Shown here: piece after piece, positions 26,327-36,246 of the stretch | Numbering within the stretch: the first letter of the stretch is position 1 | Layout of the letters: every line of letters starts with the position of its first letter | Assembly (NCBI RefSeq): GCF_037975245.1 | Contig: NC_092576.1 | Coordinates: 41,224,611 to 41,288,610 of the forward strand | Length of the DNA stretch: 64,000 bases | Reading direction: 5' to 3' | From: Apostichopus japonicus | Taxonomy: Eukaryota; Echinodermata; Holothuroidea; Aspidochirotida; Stichopodidae | Position numbers and translations under genes: made by a program | Notes under the pieces: generated by a model | The model's input: only the letters and a program-made list of their open reading frames with translations | Told to the model about the DNA's origin: nothing | Databases searched by the model: none

Positions 26327-26500
26327 CTTTATGTTTTCACGTTGGTCGTCGAAAAGAAAATGCACTGTTCTAGTGGGAAAATCTTCGTTTATTTCCGGAA
26401 ATGATCGTATTTGAGTCTCTAATGTATCCAGTATCGATCTACGATACTCGTGAACCCGAATTACATTGGGATGTCTGCGAATTTTGCCGATTACATCCAT
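26327..26500 (-). CDS. Candidate first exon of the CXC/nuclease gene
   Basis: On the minus strand an ATG opens 58 codons (MDVIGKIRRHPNV ... DDQRENIK) ending exactly at AAAG followed by GTAAGT, a strong donor, in phase 0. It lies about 1.5 kb upstream of the long nuclease frame on the same strand. No matching acceptor with a good pyrimidine tract was found at the start of the long frame, so the link is a guess. The peptide matches no domain I know. Confidence 0.35.
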
Positions 26501-27735
26501 ACATGGAAGTAGCGAACCGAAGTCCGTAGAACCGGATTTGCGCGAAACAATTACTTCCGTGTCAAGTAGCTGTGCTCGAAAATTTGCTAGTAACGGTCAT
26601 ATATTGAGGTCAGACTTCCAACTGTTTAAGACGATTGTGAAAACTGTCATTTTGTCTGTTTATGAATGGAAGCTGCTCACGTTTGGGACTTGTGCTTGGA
26701 ATTCGTATTTAATGCATGGATTATTTTGAATGTGAGTGTGGATCCAATCGTAAGTAATATATTGCTGAAACAAAGCGATCTTATTGAGCCTATCAAACTA
26801 GAGCACTATCGGAGCAAAACTTATCCGATCATCTGAGTTTATTTGTAATGTTAGGATGTTACGGTCTTCATACCCAAGAAACAATTTATCAGGTTAAGTC
26901 AGCATTTTTATTTATCGACAGTTGTAAAATAACCATAATTATTTACTTCGTCTATTAAGCTTTCCATCAATACCAATAATCTCAAATTGCTTATTACAAG
27001 AATATACAAACAGAGTAAGAAAGCCATATAAATCAAAGAAAAACAGGGACAGCGTGGCAATGTTTTCCACATGTAAATGAGCCAGCTGAATTATTCAGCA
27101 TTCCACAGAGTCACCTCTATCACAATAGGAAGATGGGGGACAGAAACATCTTCATTACCCTCGCTTTACAAAGGGTGTTCATTCTTACATTCTGTCATAT
27201 TCACCCCTACTCCTACTTCAGTGGTAAAATATTGAATCTAACTATGTAGAAGACTTAATGTAATGGTGTAGAAATATTTTACAATATGAGTAAGGTATGT
27301 AAATTAAAATAGAAAACGTGTAAAATGCTTAAGTACGTCATAATGTTATGCTTTCTTTTAAGTAACTCTTCAATTAATATATCGCAAAAGTGGTAACAGT
27401 TCTGTTATCCATTTTTTACCTTAATGCATTAGGAACATTACCAGATAATATATTTCTGCGATGGCTATCATTTCAGTACATACGTTCCTAATATTACTTC
27501 CGAAATTGTTAGCTAGAGAATAACAGAAAAAAGTAATTCAGTTTTTTCGCTCTCCTGTTACCTTTAATAGTGTTTTTATCTACAAAACTTACATTAAATT
27601 AGTACTATACTCCTCCAATAAATTCCATATGTGAGGTCAAATATTGCAAATGAAGGTAGCTTTATAGATTTCAGAGATAATTAAGTAACATACACCAATC
27701 AAACCGCTGAACGTTTAGATTAAATTACACGTAGC

Positions 27736-27745
27736 AAGGTCAATA
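27736..27745 (+). repeat. LINE target-site duplication, left
   Basis: AAGGTCAATA precedes the LINE and is repeated at 34445-34454 after it. The empty paralogous site in D2 (near 41926) has a single copy. Confidence 0.85.
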
Positions 27746-27883
27746 GGTGGAAGGTACCTATTTGGTCGTTGAAGCGTATACATGTACTTTTTCGGAGCTT
27801 TTGCAATTCTTTCTTTTTTGGGATCGTTTTTTTTTCTATCAAACACCTTGTGATTCGTTTAGTTGTTTATTTGGAGTTATTTT

Positions 27884-28560
27884 TGTCTGTTCCTGTCATT
27901 CCGCATATTTTTGTTGTTCAATCTGTGCTGTCTTTTGTCTTGTGTCGGTGCTGTCCGTGGTTTAAGGTCTGTAGCGTCAGTGTATCCTATCGTTCAGTGT
28001 ATAGTCTATGTTGAGCCTAAGCTGCTAATCGTGAGTATCGTTTTTCCGCGTTCGCGGGTTTTTCTGTGCCTTAGTGTATTCGTTATTATTGTCTGTTCCT
28101 GTCATTCTGCATGTTTATGTGTTCAATCTATGCTGCTTTTCGTCTTCTTTCAGTGCTGTCCGTTTTTTTTTTTAGGTCGGTAACGTCAGTGTATCCTTTC
28201 GTTCAGTATATTGTCTCTGTTAAGCGTAAGCTGCTAATCGTGAGTATCGATTTTCTGTGTTCACGGGTATTCTATGCCTCAGTGTATTCGTTATTTATTG
28301 TCTGTAACTTTCATTCTGCATGTTTTTGTGTTCAATCTGAGCTGTTTTTGTCTTGTTTCAGTTCTGTCCGTGGTTTTAGGTCTGTAGCGTCAGTGTATCC
28401 TATCGTTCAGTGTATAGCCTATGTTGAGCCTAAGCTGTTAATCGTGAGTATCGTTTTTCCGCGCTCGCGGGTTTTTCTGCGACTTAGTGTATTCGTTACT
28501 ATTGTCTGTTCCTGTCATTCTGCATGTTTATGTGTTCAATCTGTGCTGTTTTTCGACTTA
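27884..28560 (+). repeat. LINE 5'-UTR tandem repeat, ~206-bp unit
   Basis: TGTCTGT followed by TCATTC(T/C)GCAT recurs at 27884, 28090, 28299 and 28503, giving spacings of 206, 209 and 204 bp. Each unit also carries TTCAGT.CTGTCCG, TCGTTCAGT and TAATCGTGAGTATCG. Such 5' monomers often act as LINE promoters; that role is inferred. Confidence 0.85.
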
Positions 28561-28571
28561 GTATTTTTGTT

Positions 28572-29506
28572 ATGGTTGTGCCTGATCGTTTAGTCCGCTG
28601 TGATGCGTGTACTATGGGGATCAAGTTGAGATTTCTGGCTTGGAATGTGATTTTAAATCAGCGTCTAGTGAAGCTATTGTGTTTGTTTGCGATAAGTGTG
28701 TGAAACTTAAGGAATAAGAGGAGCTCTTGAAAAGCTGTAGTTGTGTATGGACGGAAGTCGGGAATAGTAGGTCTGTGAGTAGTGGAGTTGCTGTAAGGGA
28801 TTGTTGCGAGGTTGTTCCAACTTGTAATGGATATGATGTGTTACCTGTGGAGGAGTTACGTGATGTTGATGATGGGAATGAAGTCTCCCAGGAGGGAAAT
28901 AGTGAGTGGCTAGTAGTGGACGAAGTGCGTGGTGATTGTGATGTGATAGAAGATGCTAGTGTGGTTGTAAACAGCGGTAAGTGGGGACAGGAGAAGTCGA
29001 AAGAAAGAATGGTATTGTGTGGGGATTCATTAGTACGGTATGTAGACCGAGAGTTCTGCAGGGTGGATAAAGCAAAAAGGGTCAGGGTATGTTTGTCAGG
29101 TGCTAAAATCCAGCATGTCTGTAAAAGGGTGAACAAAATCGTGTCAGATGAGGAGGTGGTTGTAGTCCAGGTAGGCACCAATAATGTGCAGAAGGAGTCA
29201 CAAAACATTATTCAGTCTAGGTACTACGAATTGATGTGTCGACTAGCATCAACTCGGGCTAAAGTTGTCATATGTAGTTTGTTGCCAAGATTTGACAACA
29301 AGGTTCTGTCAGAAAAGATTGTAACTTTGAATGGTTTATTGTATAGTCTGTGTGACGACTTCGGCTTCACATTTGGTGACATGTGGTCATCCTTCCAGGG
29401 TAGAAGGGATCTGTTCGCCAGGGATGGTTTGCACTTAGCTAATACTGGGGCCTCGTTGTTTGGTAGGATGGTGAATTACTCTGTTGAACAGCTATGTTTA
29501 AACTAA
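28572..29506 (+). pseudogene. LINE ORF1, zinc motif plus SGNH esterase, broken
   Basis: The frame opens MVVPDRLVRCDACTMG at 28572, and a CxxC...CDKC arrangement suggests a PHD-like zinc finger. A frameshift near 28620 and a TAA near 28714 separate this from a 259-codon frame (28727-29506). That frame contains the SGNH hydrolase blocks GDSLVRY, VGTNN and RDGLHL, covering the catalytic Ser, Asn and Asp/His positions. ORF1 esterases are characteristic of CR1-group elements. Its role in retrotransposition is not well defined. Confidence 0.8.
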
Positions 29507-32073
29507 ATTGGGGGCGATGAAGTCAGGAATTAGTTTGGATAAGGATTATGTTCCTAGTGGAGGCGATTATAGGCGTTTTGAGAGCAAGAAAAGTGATGGT
29601 CATAGTTCTAACTTTAGGAGGCATGCTTAGGTACATAGTTTCAGGGATAAGCTGAAGATTGTCTTTACCAATGCTAGAAGTATTCGTAAAAATTTTGCTG
29701 AATTTACTGTGCTTCTCGAGGATCTGAAACAAGATGTGTTTGGTATCACCGAATCTTGGTTAAGGGAGGACATTGATCGTGCTGAGGTTTCTCACCCGGG
29801 GTATGTTGTGTATCTTCAGGACAGAAGGGATACTCATAACGGGGTTGGTGGGGGAGTTTTACTGTATGTTAGGGATGACATTGTAAGTGTTGAGAAATCT
29901 CAGTTGCAAGGGTGTTTTGTTAATTCTGTCTGGTGCGAATTGTCCACAAACAACTCCAAGAGGTCCAGGGACGTTATCACTGTGGGTGTTGTTTACCGCT
30001 CTCCTAACAGCAGCGATGATAATGATGTCGTGCTGTTTGATTCAATTAGAAAGGCTGCTAAAGGTGATGTTGTTATAATGGGCGGCTTTAATTTTCCTGA
30101 CATTAATTGGATAGATGGTTCTAGTAGTAGGAAAAGTAGTAATTTTCTAGATGTTGTGCAAGATTGCTTTTTACATCAACATGTTACTTTCCCTACTAGG
30201 GGGGATAACATCCTGGATCTTGTTTTGAGTTCTAATCCCAAGCAATATTGTTGATTTGACCGGTCTAGGAAAACTAGGAACTAGTGATCATGATATACTA
30301 GCTATTGATGTTGTTTGCAAGGTCGTAAATTCTGTTAGCAAGGAAAAAGTCCCTGATTTTTCGAGACCAGATACAGAGGCAATTGAAACTTTACTAAAGG
30401 GTACAGATTGGATTAATTTGTTTAGAGATATGAGTGCTTCTCAGTCTTGGATTTGTTTTGCTGATAAATTAAAGGTCATTATGGAAAATCATGTTCCGTG
30501 GAAGAATCGTCGTCGTAAAAGCAGTATGCCTCACTGGATGAATAAGAAAGTTAGATGTGCAATTAGGCAGAAACGTAGAATGTGGAAGTTGTTTAGGAGG
30601 ACTAAATCTTAATCTCTTTTAAAATTCATCAGCTGAAGGTAGAATGCTTAGTCTCTGATGCTAAATTGAATTTCCAAAAAAGCATTTACCTAAAAATTAA
30701 GGATAACCCAAAGGCCTTTTTTTCTTATATCAGTTCAAAGCGGAAAGTTAAGGCTGATAAGGCTGATAAGATAGTTACTGATAGTCAGGATCTTGCAGAT
30801 CTTTTGAACGACTATTTTGTGTCGGTTTTCACAAGGGAGGATACGAGTAGTATTCCGAAATTTTCAGGGGGACAGTGATAGGCATAAACTGGATACGGTC
30901 TTATTTTCGGATGACGTTGTCTTAAAGGAGCTGCTTCGTCTAAATGTTTCTAAAGCTTCTGCACCGGATGCAATCCATCCGTATTTGTTGAAGACTTTTG
31001 CACACCATTTCTGCGTTCCGCTCTCGTTGATTTTTAGTAAATTTATGGATGAAGGATATGTTCCTAGGGACTGGAGATGTGCTAATATTACCCCAATTTT
31101 CAAGAAGGGTGATAAGACCAAGCCCTGTAATTATAGGCCCGTTAGTCTCACTTGTGTAGTTTGTAAGGTCATGGAGTCTATTGTTAAAAAGTCTTTGGTC
31201 TGTCACTTCAGCAGTCAGTCTTTGATCAGAGAGTCTCAACATGGCTTTTGTCAAAAAAGGTCTTGTCTCACTAATATCCTTGAGTTTATGGAAGATGTAA
31301 CAAGCTCACTAAATAGGCAGAGGTCTGTAGATGTTGTGTTCCTGGATTTCCAGAAGGCCTTTGACAAAGTTCCCCACCAGCGTCTTTTACTTAGGTTGAA
31401 GAGCATGGGTGTCATAGGGAATTTTCTGTCTTGGATCGGGAATTAGCTTGGTAATAGGGAACAGAGGGTGGTAATTAATGGCTGTGTTTCTTCTTGGCAG
31501 GACGTTACTAGTGGGGTTCCACAAGGGTCTGTATTAGGTCCCCTGTTGTTTGTTGCCTATATTAATGTCATCGACGGAGATATTTTGTGTACAGCTAAGA
31601 AGTTTGCTGATGACAACAAATTGTATTCTGAGGTATCTTCCAAAAGCGATTCTGAGAAATCTCAATCGGATTTAGATAAGATTGTTTTCCTGGTCTCAGG
31701 GGTGGCAAATGCTTTTTAATATAGATAAATGTAAGGTAATGCACATTGGTAGTAGTAACCAAAAGTTTACATACAATCTAAATGGTGTGGAGTTGCATGA
31801 GGTCTCTGTTGAAAGAGACTTAGGTATCTACATTGACTCGTCTCTGCAACCTTCTAAACATCGTCTTGAAGCTGCTAAAAGAGGTAATAGGGTTTTAGGT
31901 ATGATCAAGAGGAACTTTAGTTTTCTGAAAGAGGACATCGTAGTTAGGCTTTATAAGCAGTTGGTTAGGCCTCATCTGGAGTATGCTGTGCAGGCTTGGA
32001 ACCCTTATTTTGCTAAGGATAAGGATGTACTTGAAAAGGTCCAGAGGAGGGCTACTAGGATGATTAGTTCCTT

Positions 32074-32090
32074 AAACAGGTTTCCTTATT
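32074..32090 (+). repeat. Nested LINE target-site duplication, left
   Basis: AAACAGGTTTCCTTATT matches 34013-34029 at 16 of 17 positions. Both copies lie at the same point in the host RT reading frame. Confidence 0.8.
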
Positions 32091-32355
32091 TTTTTTTTCC
32101 TCCGTTTATTTCAACTATACATTAATATACAAATATACAAATAACGTATCCATTCAAAAATAGCAAAAGTTAAATAACAATGAAATTGAGCAACACCATG
32201 CAGTATAATAACGACCAACATGGCGGATAGAAAACAAACTAGTGTGATAAGAGCAAGTAGAAGAATAACCACAAGAAGAATTCCAGACTTACTAGAAAAT
32301 ATTACAACAAATAACAGCAAATTATAACAATTGAGGATGTGGAAATTGCGAAAAA

Positions 32356-33744
32356 TTAAATATTTGAGGTTTTTATTAATGAGGAGAAAGCATCCTTGAG
32401 TTCCTCGAAATTAATGTTATTCTTATTATTCTTTTTGTTATGACGAAAAATATAGTTCTCCACCTTTAAAGCAAACGTGAACTTATGAATAAATTCATTA
32501 CAACTTAAGGTCTTTTTTTGACGCTTGGTACTGAAAATATAGAACTTAAGATGAAGAATGAGAAAATTATAAGGGTGACGTTTCTTTAATAAAAACCCGA
32601 AGAATAGATCCTCTTTTGTAAAGTGAATATTTATACCAATCACCTTACTGACCACTTCACCTATAAAAGAAGATGTGATGTGACATTCCCAGAAAAGATG
32701 ATGAATGGTTTCAATTTCAATTTTACAGAATGAACATAACGTGTTGTCAGAGATACCCATGAGGTTAAGGAGTCTGTTGGTTGGAAGAATTCTATGTAAG
32801 AAACGGAATTGAAAGTAGGAGAGTCTCGTCTCAGAAATAGAGTACCAGGGCATACTGAAAATGTTACTCCAATCGTGACAACTGAAACCCCTAAACTCTG
32901 CTTTCCATTTGGCCATAGCAGTTGGCTCCACTGCAATTTTAGTCATGTAGAAATTACGATAAAGATACTGAGAAACAGAACCTGTATGAAACAATATGTT
33001 ATCAAACAAATCAATATTTAAATTACTTATGTCATTTATGCTACACCCACTCTGCTTCCACTGAAGAGGGATACTGCGAATCAGTCCCCAGTAAACAGTA
33101 AATGGAAAGTGTGCCAACTGGAACTTTTCTTTAAAAGTGTGGTAACTTAGGGCCTTATTGTTAATGTCAAAAAAATCCGAAACAAACTTCACACCCTTTT
33201 TGTACATGAAATCATAGTAGAAAATCTTGTTATTGATGCGAATATGATGATTGTTCCAAATGATTTGTTTACCGAAGTTATCAGAGGGAGAATAAAAAGA
33301 AGCCTCCAGCCAGGCTCTAACTGTTTGGTCTACAAATATATTAGACAAGCGTGGGAGATCTTCCACCTTACAATTACACTGAAAAAGCAGCTTACCACCT
33401 AACTTGGACAAACTGTCAGTAAAAAATAGCTTCCAGACTCCTTCAGTGTTATCGCAATAACGCTTTATCCAGGTACATTTTAAACTGTTAATGAAACTTG
33501 GGATGTGCACAACATTTAAACCTCCTTTATCTAAACCATTAATGACACTGTTTTGCTTGACTTTATCCGGGTTTCCTGACCAAATGAAATCAAAAATGGT
33601 ACTTTCTACATCCTTAATAAAGTCACGCGGTGGGTTAGGAAGAACCAAAAACAAATACACAAGCTGTGAAAGTGCATAACTTTTAACCAGAACGTTGCGG
33701 CCTACCGGAAAAAAAACCGGTTGAATAGCCATTATTGCAAACAC
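32356..33744 (-). pseudogene. Nested LINE ORF2 C-terminal region with zf-RVT
   Basis: The 462-codon frame covers the RT thumb side (GRNVLVKSYALSQ) through the region around WSNIFSMPW to a zinc-finger-like CSFCKIEIETIHHLFWEC motif of the zf-RVT type seen in L1/Tx1 elements. The start codon is not genuine; it reads into an RT fragment in another frame at 33683-33995. The join between the two lacks the RT segment containing the catalytic aspartates. Confidence 0.8.
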
Positions 33745-33995
33745 AAGCTGTGCAGTTGCTGTAAAAAGTACGAACCCAATTTATGAAACTTTGACCAAAG
33801 TTAAAAAACCTTAAAGATCTTATAAGAAAACTCCACTCTAGTTTGTCGAAAGCCTTCTCGAAATCGACGAACAACATAAAACCTGACATTTTGTGGAAAT
33901 TACAGTGATCAATAAGATCAAGAACGTACTGGATATTTTCCCCAATAAACCGGCCGTGTAAAAAACCTGTTTGGTTAGGACCAATGATAGTTTCA
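33683..33995 (-). pseudogene. Nested LINE RT fragment
   Basis: The frame runs from ETIIGPNQTGFLHG through MSGFMLFVDFEKAFDKL to CNNGYSTGFF, where homology to RT stops. It then crosses a junction into the downstream frame. It holds the finger/palm start and the first catalytic region (VDFEKAFD), but the usual PLSP and YADD blocks are absent. Confidence 0.8.
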
Positions 33996-34012
33996 AAAAA
34001 AAAAAAAAAAAA

Positions 34013-34029
34013 AAACAGGGTTCCTTATT
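34013..34029 (+). repeat. Nested LINE target-site duplication, right
   Basis: AAACAGGGTTCCTTATT pairs with 32074-32090 with one mismatch. Confidence 0.8.
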
Positions 34030-34444
34030 ATAGGCGGTTACAACTGTTGAATCTCACCACACTGGAGCTTAGGAGGTTACGTGGGGACTTGATCCAGGTT
34101 TTCAAGATTGTGTATGGTTTCGACAATTTATCCTGTACCGACTTTTTCATGTTTGCAAACAGTAGTTGTACTAGAGGTCATTGTCTTAAACTTCCAAAGT
34201 CGCATAGTAGGATTAATATTCGGCATAACTTTTTTCTAATAGGGTTGTGAATGAGTGGAATAGTTTGCCTGAGAAAGTTGTACTTGCAAGTAGTGTCAAT
34301 GGGTTTAAGAATGCTTTGGACAAGCACTTTAAGCATTGTAATCGGGTCTGAGTGTTTGTGTCTTCAGTTTTTTCCCTCTTTTTATAGGGTCCTTGATGGG
34401 GACTTAAGTGTCCCTCCTGATCCTTTTTTCTACTAAACTAAATT

Positions 34445-34454
34445 AAGGTCAATA
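34445..34454 (+). repeat. LINE target-site duplication, right
   Basis: AAGGTCAATA pairs with 27736-27745. D1 sequence resumes directly after it. Confidence 0.85.
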
Positions 34455-35765
34455 TGTCTCCCGCCAAGCTTTCAATCAAGAAATTATTGAAAGCAAAAAA
34501 ATTGCTCACCTTAGTAACAAATCGGCCACTTCAATGCCATACCTTTGTTGGTGTAATTTCTGTAAAGATTATGTTGAAAGCCCCCCCCCCCCCTCGCAAA
34601 AAAACTCTACATTCTTAAAGATGTAGAATTATTTGAAATAAGCCTTATTATTTATTGGTAATATATGTCAATTTGAGTTTCTTACAGCCAGAAGTAGTCT
34701 CCACTTTGCTAGATATCATCAATCCCATATGTGAAAAAATGATGTCAGGCTGATAATACTTAACGGGGTGTTAAGAAACGGGGATTTGAAGGAACGCTTA
34801 GATGAATATTTCTGATCCATAACACGGGACAAAACAAATGACCTGCTAAGGCTAACCTTCGATTAACAATTAAACGATGCATCAATAGCTTCATCAAACT
34901 GCGAATGGAAAAAAAGTCAAAACTTAAATGAATTTTTAGGATCCCACTGTATTCTGATGTATCACGTGTGAGGGTAGGGGATTGGTAGGGAACCTAGTTA
35001 CGAGTAGTTTACCACTGCTAAACTATCATTATCTAGCAAAATCTGAATAGCTCGAGTAAGCTTCATTTCTTACAGGTGAATTGTTATATGAAACTGATGC
35101 AGATAAAAATATTGACAATAATTTGTTCAAAGAGGAGACTCATTAAATGTTTTGTGAATCATCGTGTCGTACAATGTTATGGATGTGAGCTATTTTATCC
35201 TTTTTGCTTGAAATTCTTGAGCTGAACAACATGTGTAGTACATTTTTAACACAATGATGTTTATAGTTTATTAACATATATTGCTTTCTGAAACTTGAAA
35301 CGCAATTGATGAAGGCGAACTAACACATTATATATAGACATGATTGATCACGCAGTGGCGTTAATGGCAGTCTGATCATAAATGTAAATTTTTATATAAA
35401 AGAATATTTAATGAAAGATGACTTTTCTTTTAATATTGATTATAGAGCGATGATCAAGTTCTAGTTTTACATAGACACATCATCACGAAGTTGTACAGCC
35501 GTGTAGAGTGAATAACAGATAGATAAGCGCCAGTAGCAAGACACCATACCTAGGCATCATAAAATAATAACAAACAGAAAGTTCATCACGAGTTAATTTT
35601 TAATTACATAAGATAAGGAAAAGTTCAAGGTTTATAAGTACACCGGCGTTTGCGTACTTAAACGGTGGTTACTCGAGTGTTTCAAGTACATGCATTGTGC
35701 AACTTTGAACGACACCGATTGTGGCCTGTAAAGATATGGTGTATAATAGAGTACTAGAGAGTTGG

Positions 35766-35813
35766 GTTTGAGTTATTTAATCGACAGACGTTTGTCGATT
35801 AAATAACTCAAAC
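35766..35813. repeat. Perfect 21-bp hairpin, 6-nt loop
   Basis: The left arm 35766-35786 and right arm 35793-35813 are exact reverse complements (arm GTTTGAGTTATTTAATCGAC plus A), around the loop GACGTT. No target duplication or larger element could be recognised around it. Confidence 0.95.
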
Positions 35814-35981
35814 ACATCTAGCTTTTGGAAATGCTAACAGAACATTCCGGATTACATTATTTACACAAGCAAAACGTCCTTAAAAAATCGCAATTAGCAA
35901 ACAAAATTTGCAAAAATGAACTTGATGATATTAAGATCAGTTGCATTCACAGGTCAGGCTACAAGCGCAATTAACAATAAA

Positions 35982-36246
35982 CAGGCGCGTAGCCAGGAAT
36001 TTGCCAAGGGAGGGGCGAAACTGTAGATTCGGCATTGCAAACTATCTAAGCGTAGCGCCACCATAATTGGCGCGAAGCGTACAAGAAAATGTCTCCTAAT
36101 TCGCTGGAAATGGCACTTCCCAGGCCTTGTAAGTTGCATCTTAGCATTTTCTCTTTTGAAAATACTAGCGATATCATAAAAACATTAAAAAAATATGCTC
36201 AAGGGGGGCGGCTGCCCCTCGCCCCCCCCCCTTCGCTACGCGCCTG
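35982..36246. mobile_element. hAT-type MITE with 8-bp target duplication
   Basis: The element starts CAGGCGCGTAGC and ends GCTACGCGCCTG, a perfect 12-bp terminal inverted repeat. It is flanked by the direct repeat ACAATAAA (35974-35981 and 36247-36254). An 8-bp duplication and CAG termini fit the hAT superfamily. It is 265 bp with no coding frame. A related internal sequence (GGAAATGGCACTT, AAGTTGCATC) recurs near 51370-51400. Confidence 0.85.

Larger units (their letters stand above)
32091..34012 (-). mobile_element. Nested L1/Tx1-like LINE, 5'-truncated, inverted
   Basis: This minus-strand insertion splits the CR1-like ORF2. Its 3' end is at the left with a short A tail (T run 32089-32098). 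Its right end carries a 20-base A run, read as T on the element strand, at the truncated 5' end. Flanks carry a 17-bp target duplication. Coding remnants read GPNQTGFLHGRFIGENI, then VDFEKAFDKLEW (RT), then the C-terminal 462-codon region. Confidence 0.85.
29640..34351 (+). pseudogene. LINE ORF2, endonuclease/reverse transcriptase, broken
   Basis: Frame pieces run 29640-30254 (endonuclease, FTNARSI and ITESWL), 30256-30612, about 30613-30878, 30817-31446 and 31468-31719 (RT, NYRPVSLTCVVCKVME, FLDFQKAFDKVPH, GVPQGSVLGPLLF, FADDNKLY), 31682-32090, and after the nested element about 34020-34351. They are separated by at least three frameshifts plus stops near 30612 and 31446. The endonuclease motif normally GDFN reads GGFNFPDINW, losing a catalytic Asp. 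The RT FADD box is intact. The C-terminus resumes at YRRLQLLNLTTLELRR and ends FKHCNRV. Confidence 0.85.
27746..34444 (+). mobile_element. CR1/L2-like LINE, inactive, with nested insertion
   Basis: The element is flanked by the 10-bp duplication AAGGTCAATA, and the D2 paralogue shows the uninterrupted site. Without the nested element at about 32091-34012 it is about 4.76 kb. Order: tandem-repeat 5' region, ORF1 with a zinc-binding motif and an SGNH-esterase domain, then ORF2 with an apurinic-like endonuclease and reverse transcriptase, and a short AT-rich tail. Several frameshifts and stops break both ORFs. The esterase in ORF1 and the C-terminal segment around VVNEWNSLPEKVV fit the CR1/L2 group of the Jockey superfamily. 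It inserted after the D1/D2 duplication. Confidence 0.9.

Noticed and set aside
27747-28593. Several Cys/Ser/Phe-rich frames of 70-160 codons.
   Set aside because: They lie in the tandem-repeated 5' region of the LINE and repeat with its ~206-bp unit, so they are not genes.
28621-29208. A 195-codon minus-strand frame rich in Ser and Thr.
   Set aside because: It is the antisense shadow of LINE ORF1, whose sense frame carries the SGNH motifs.
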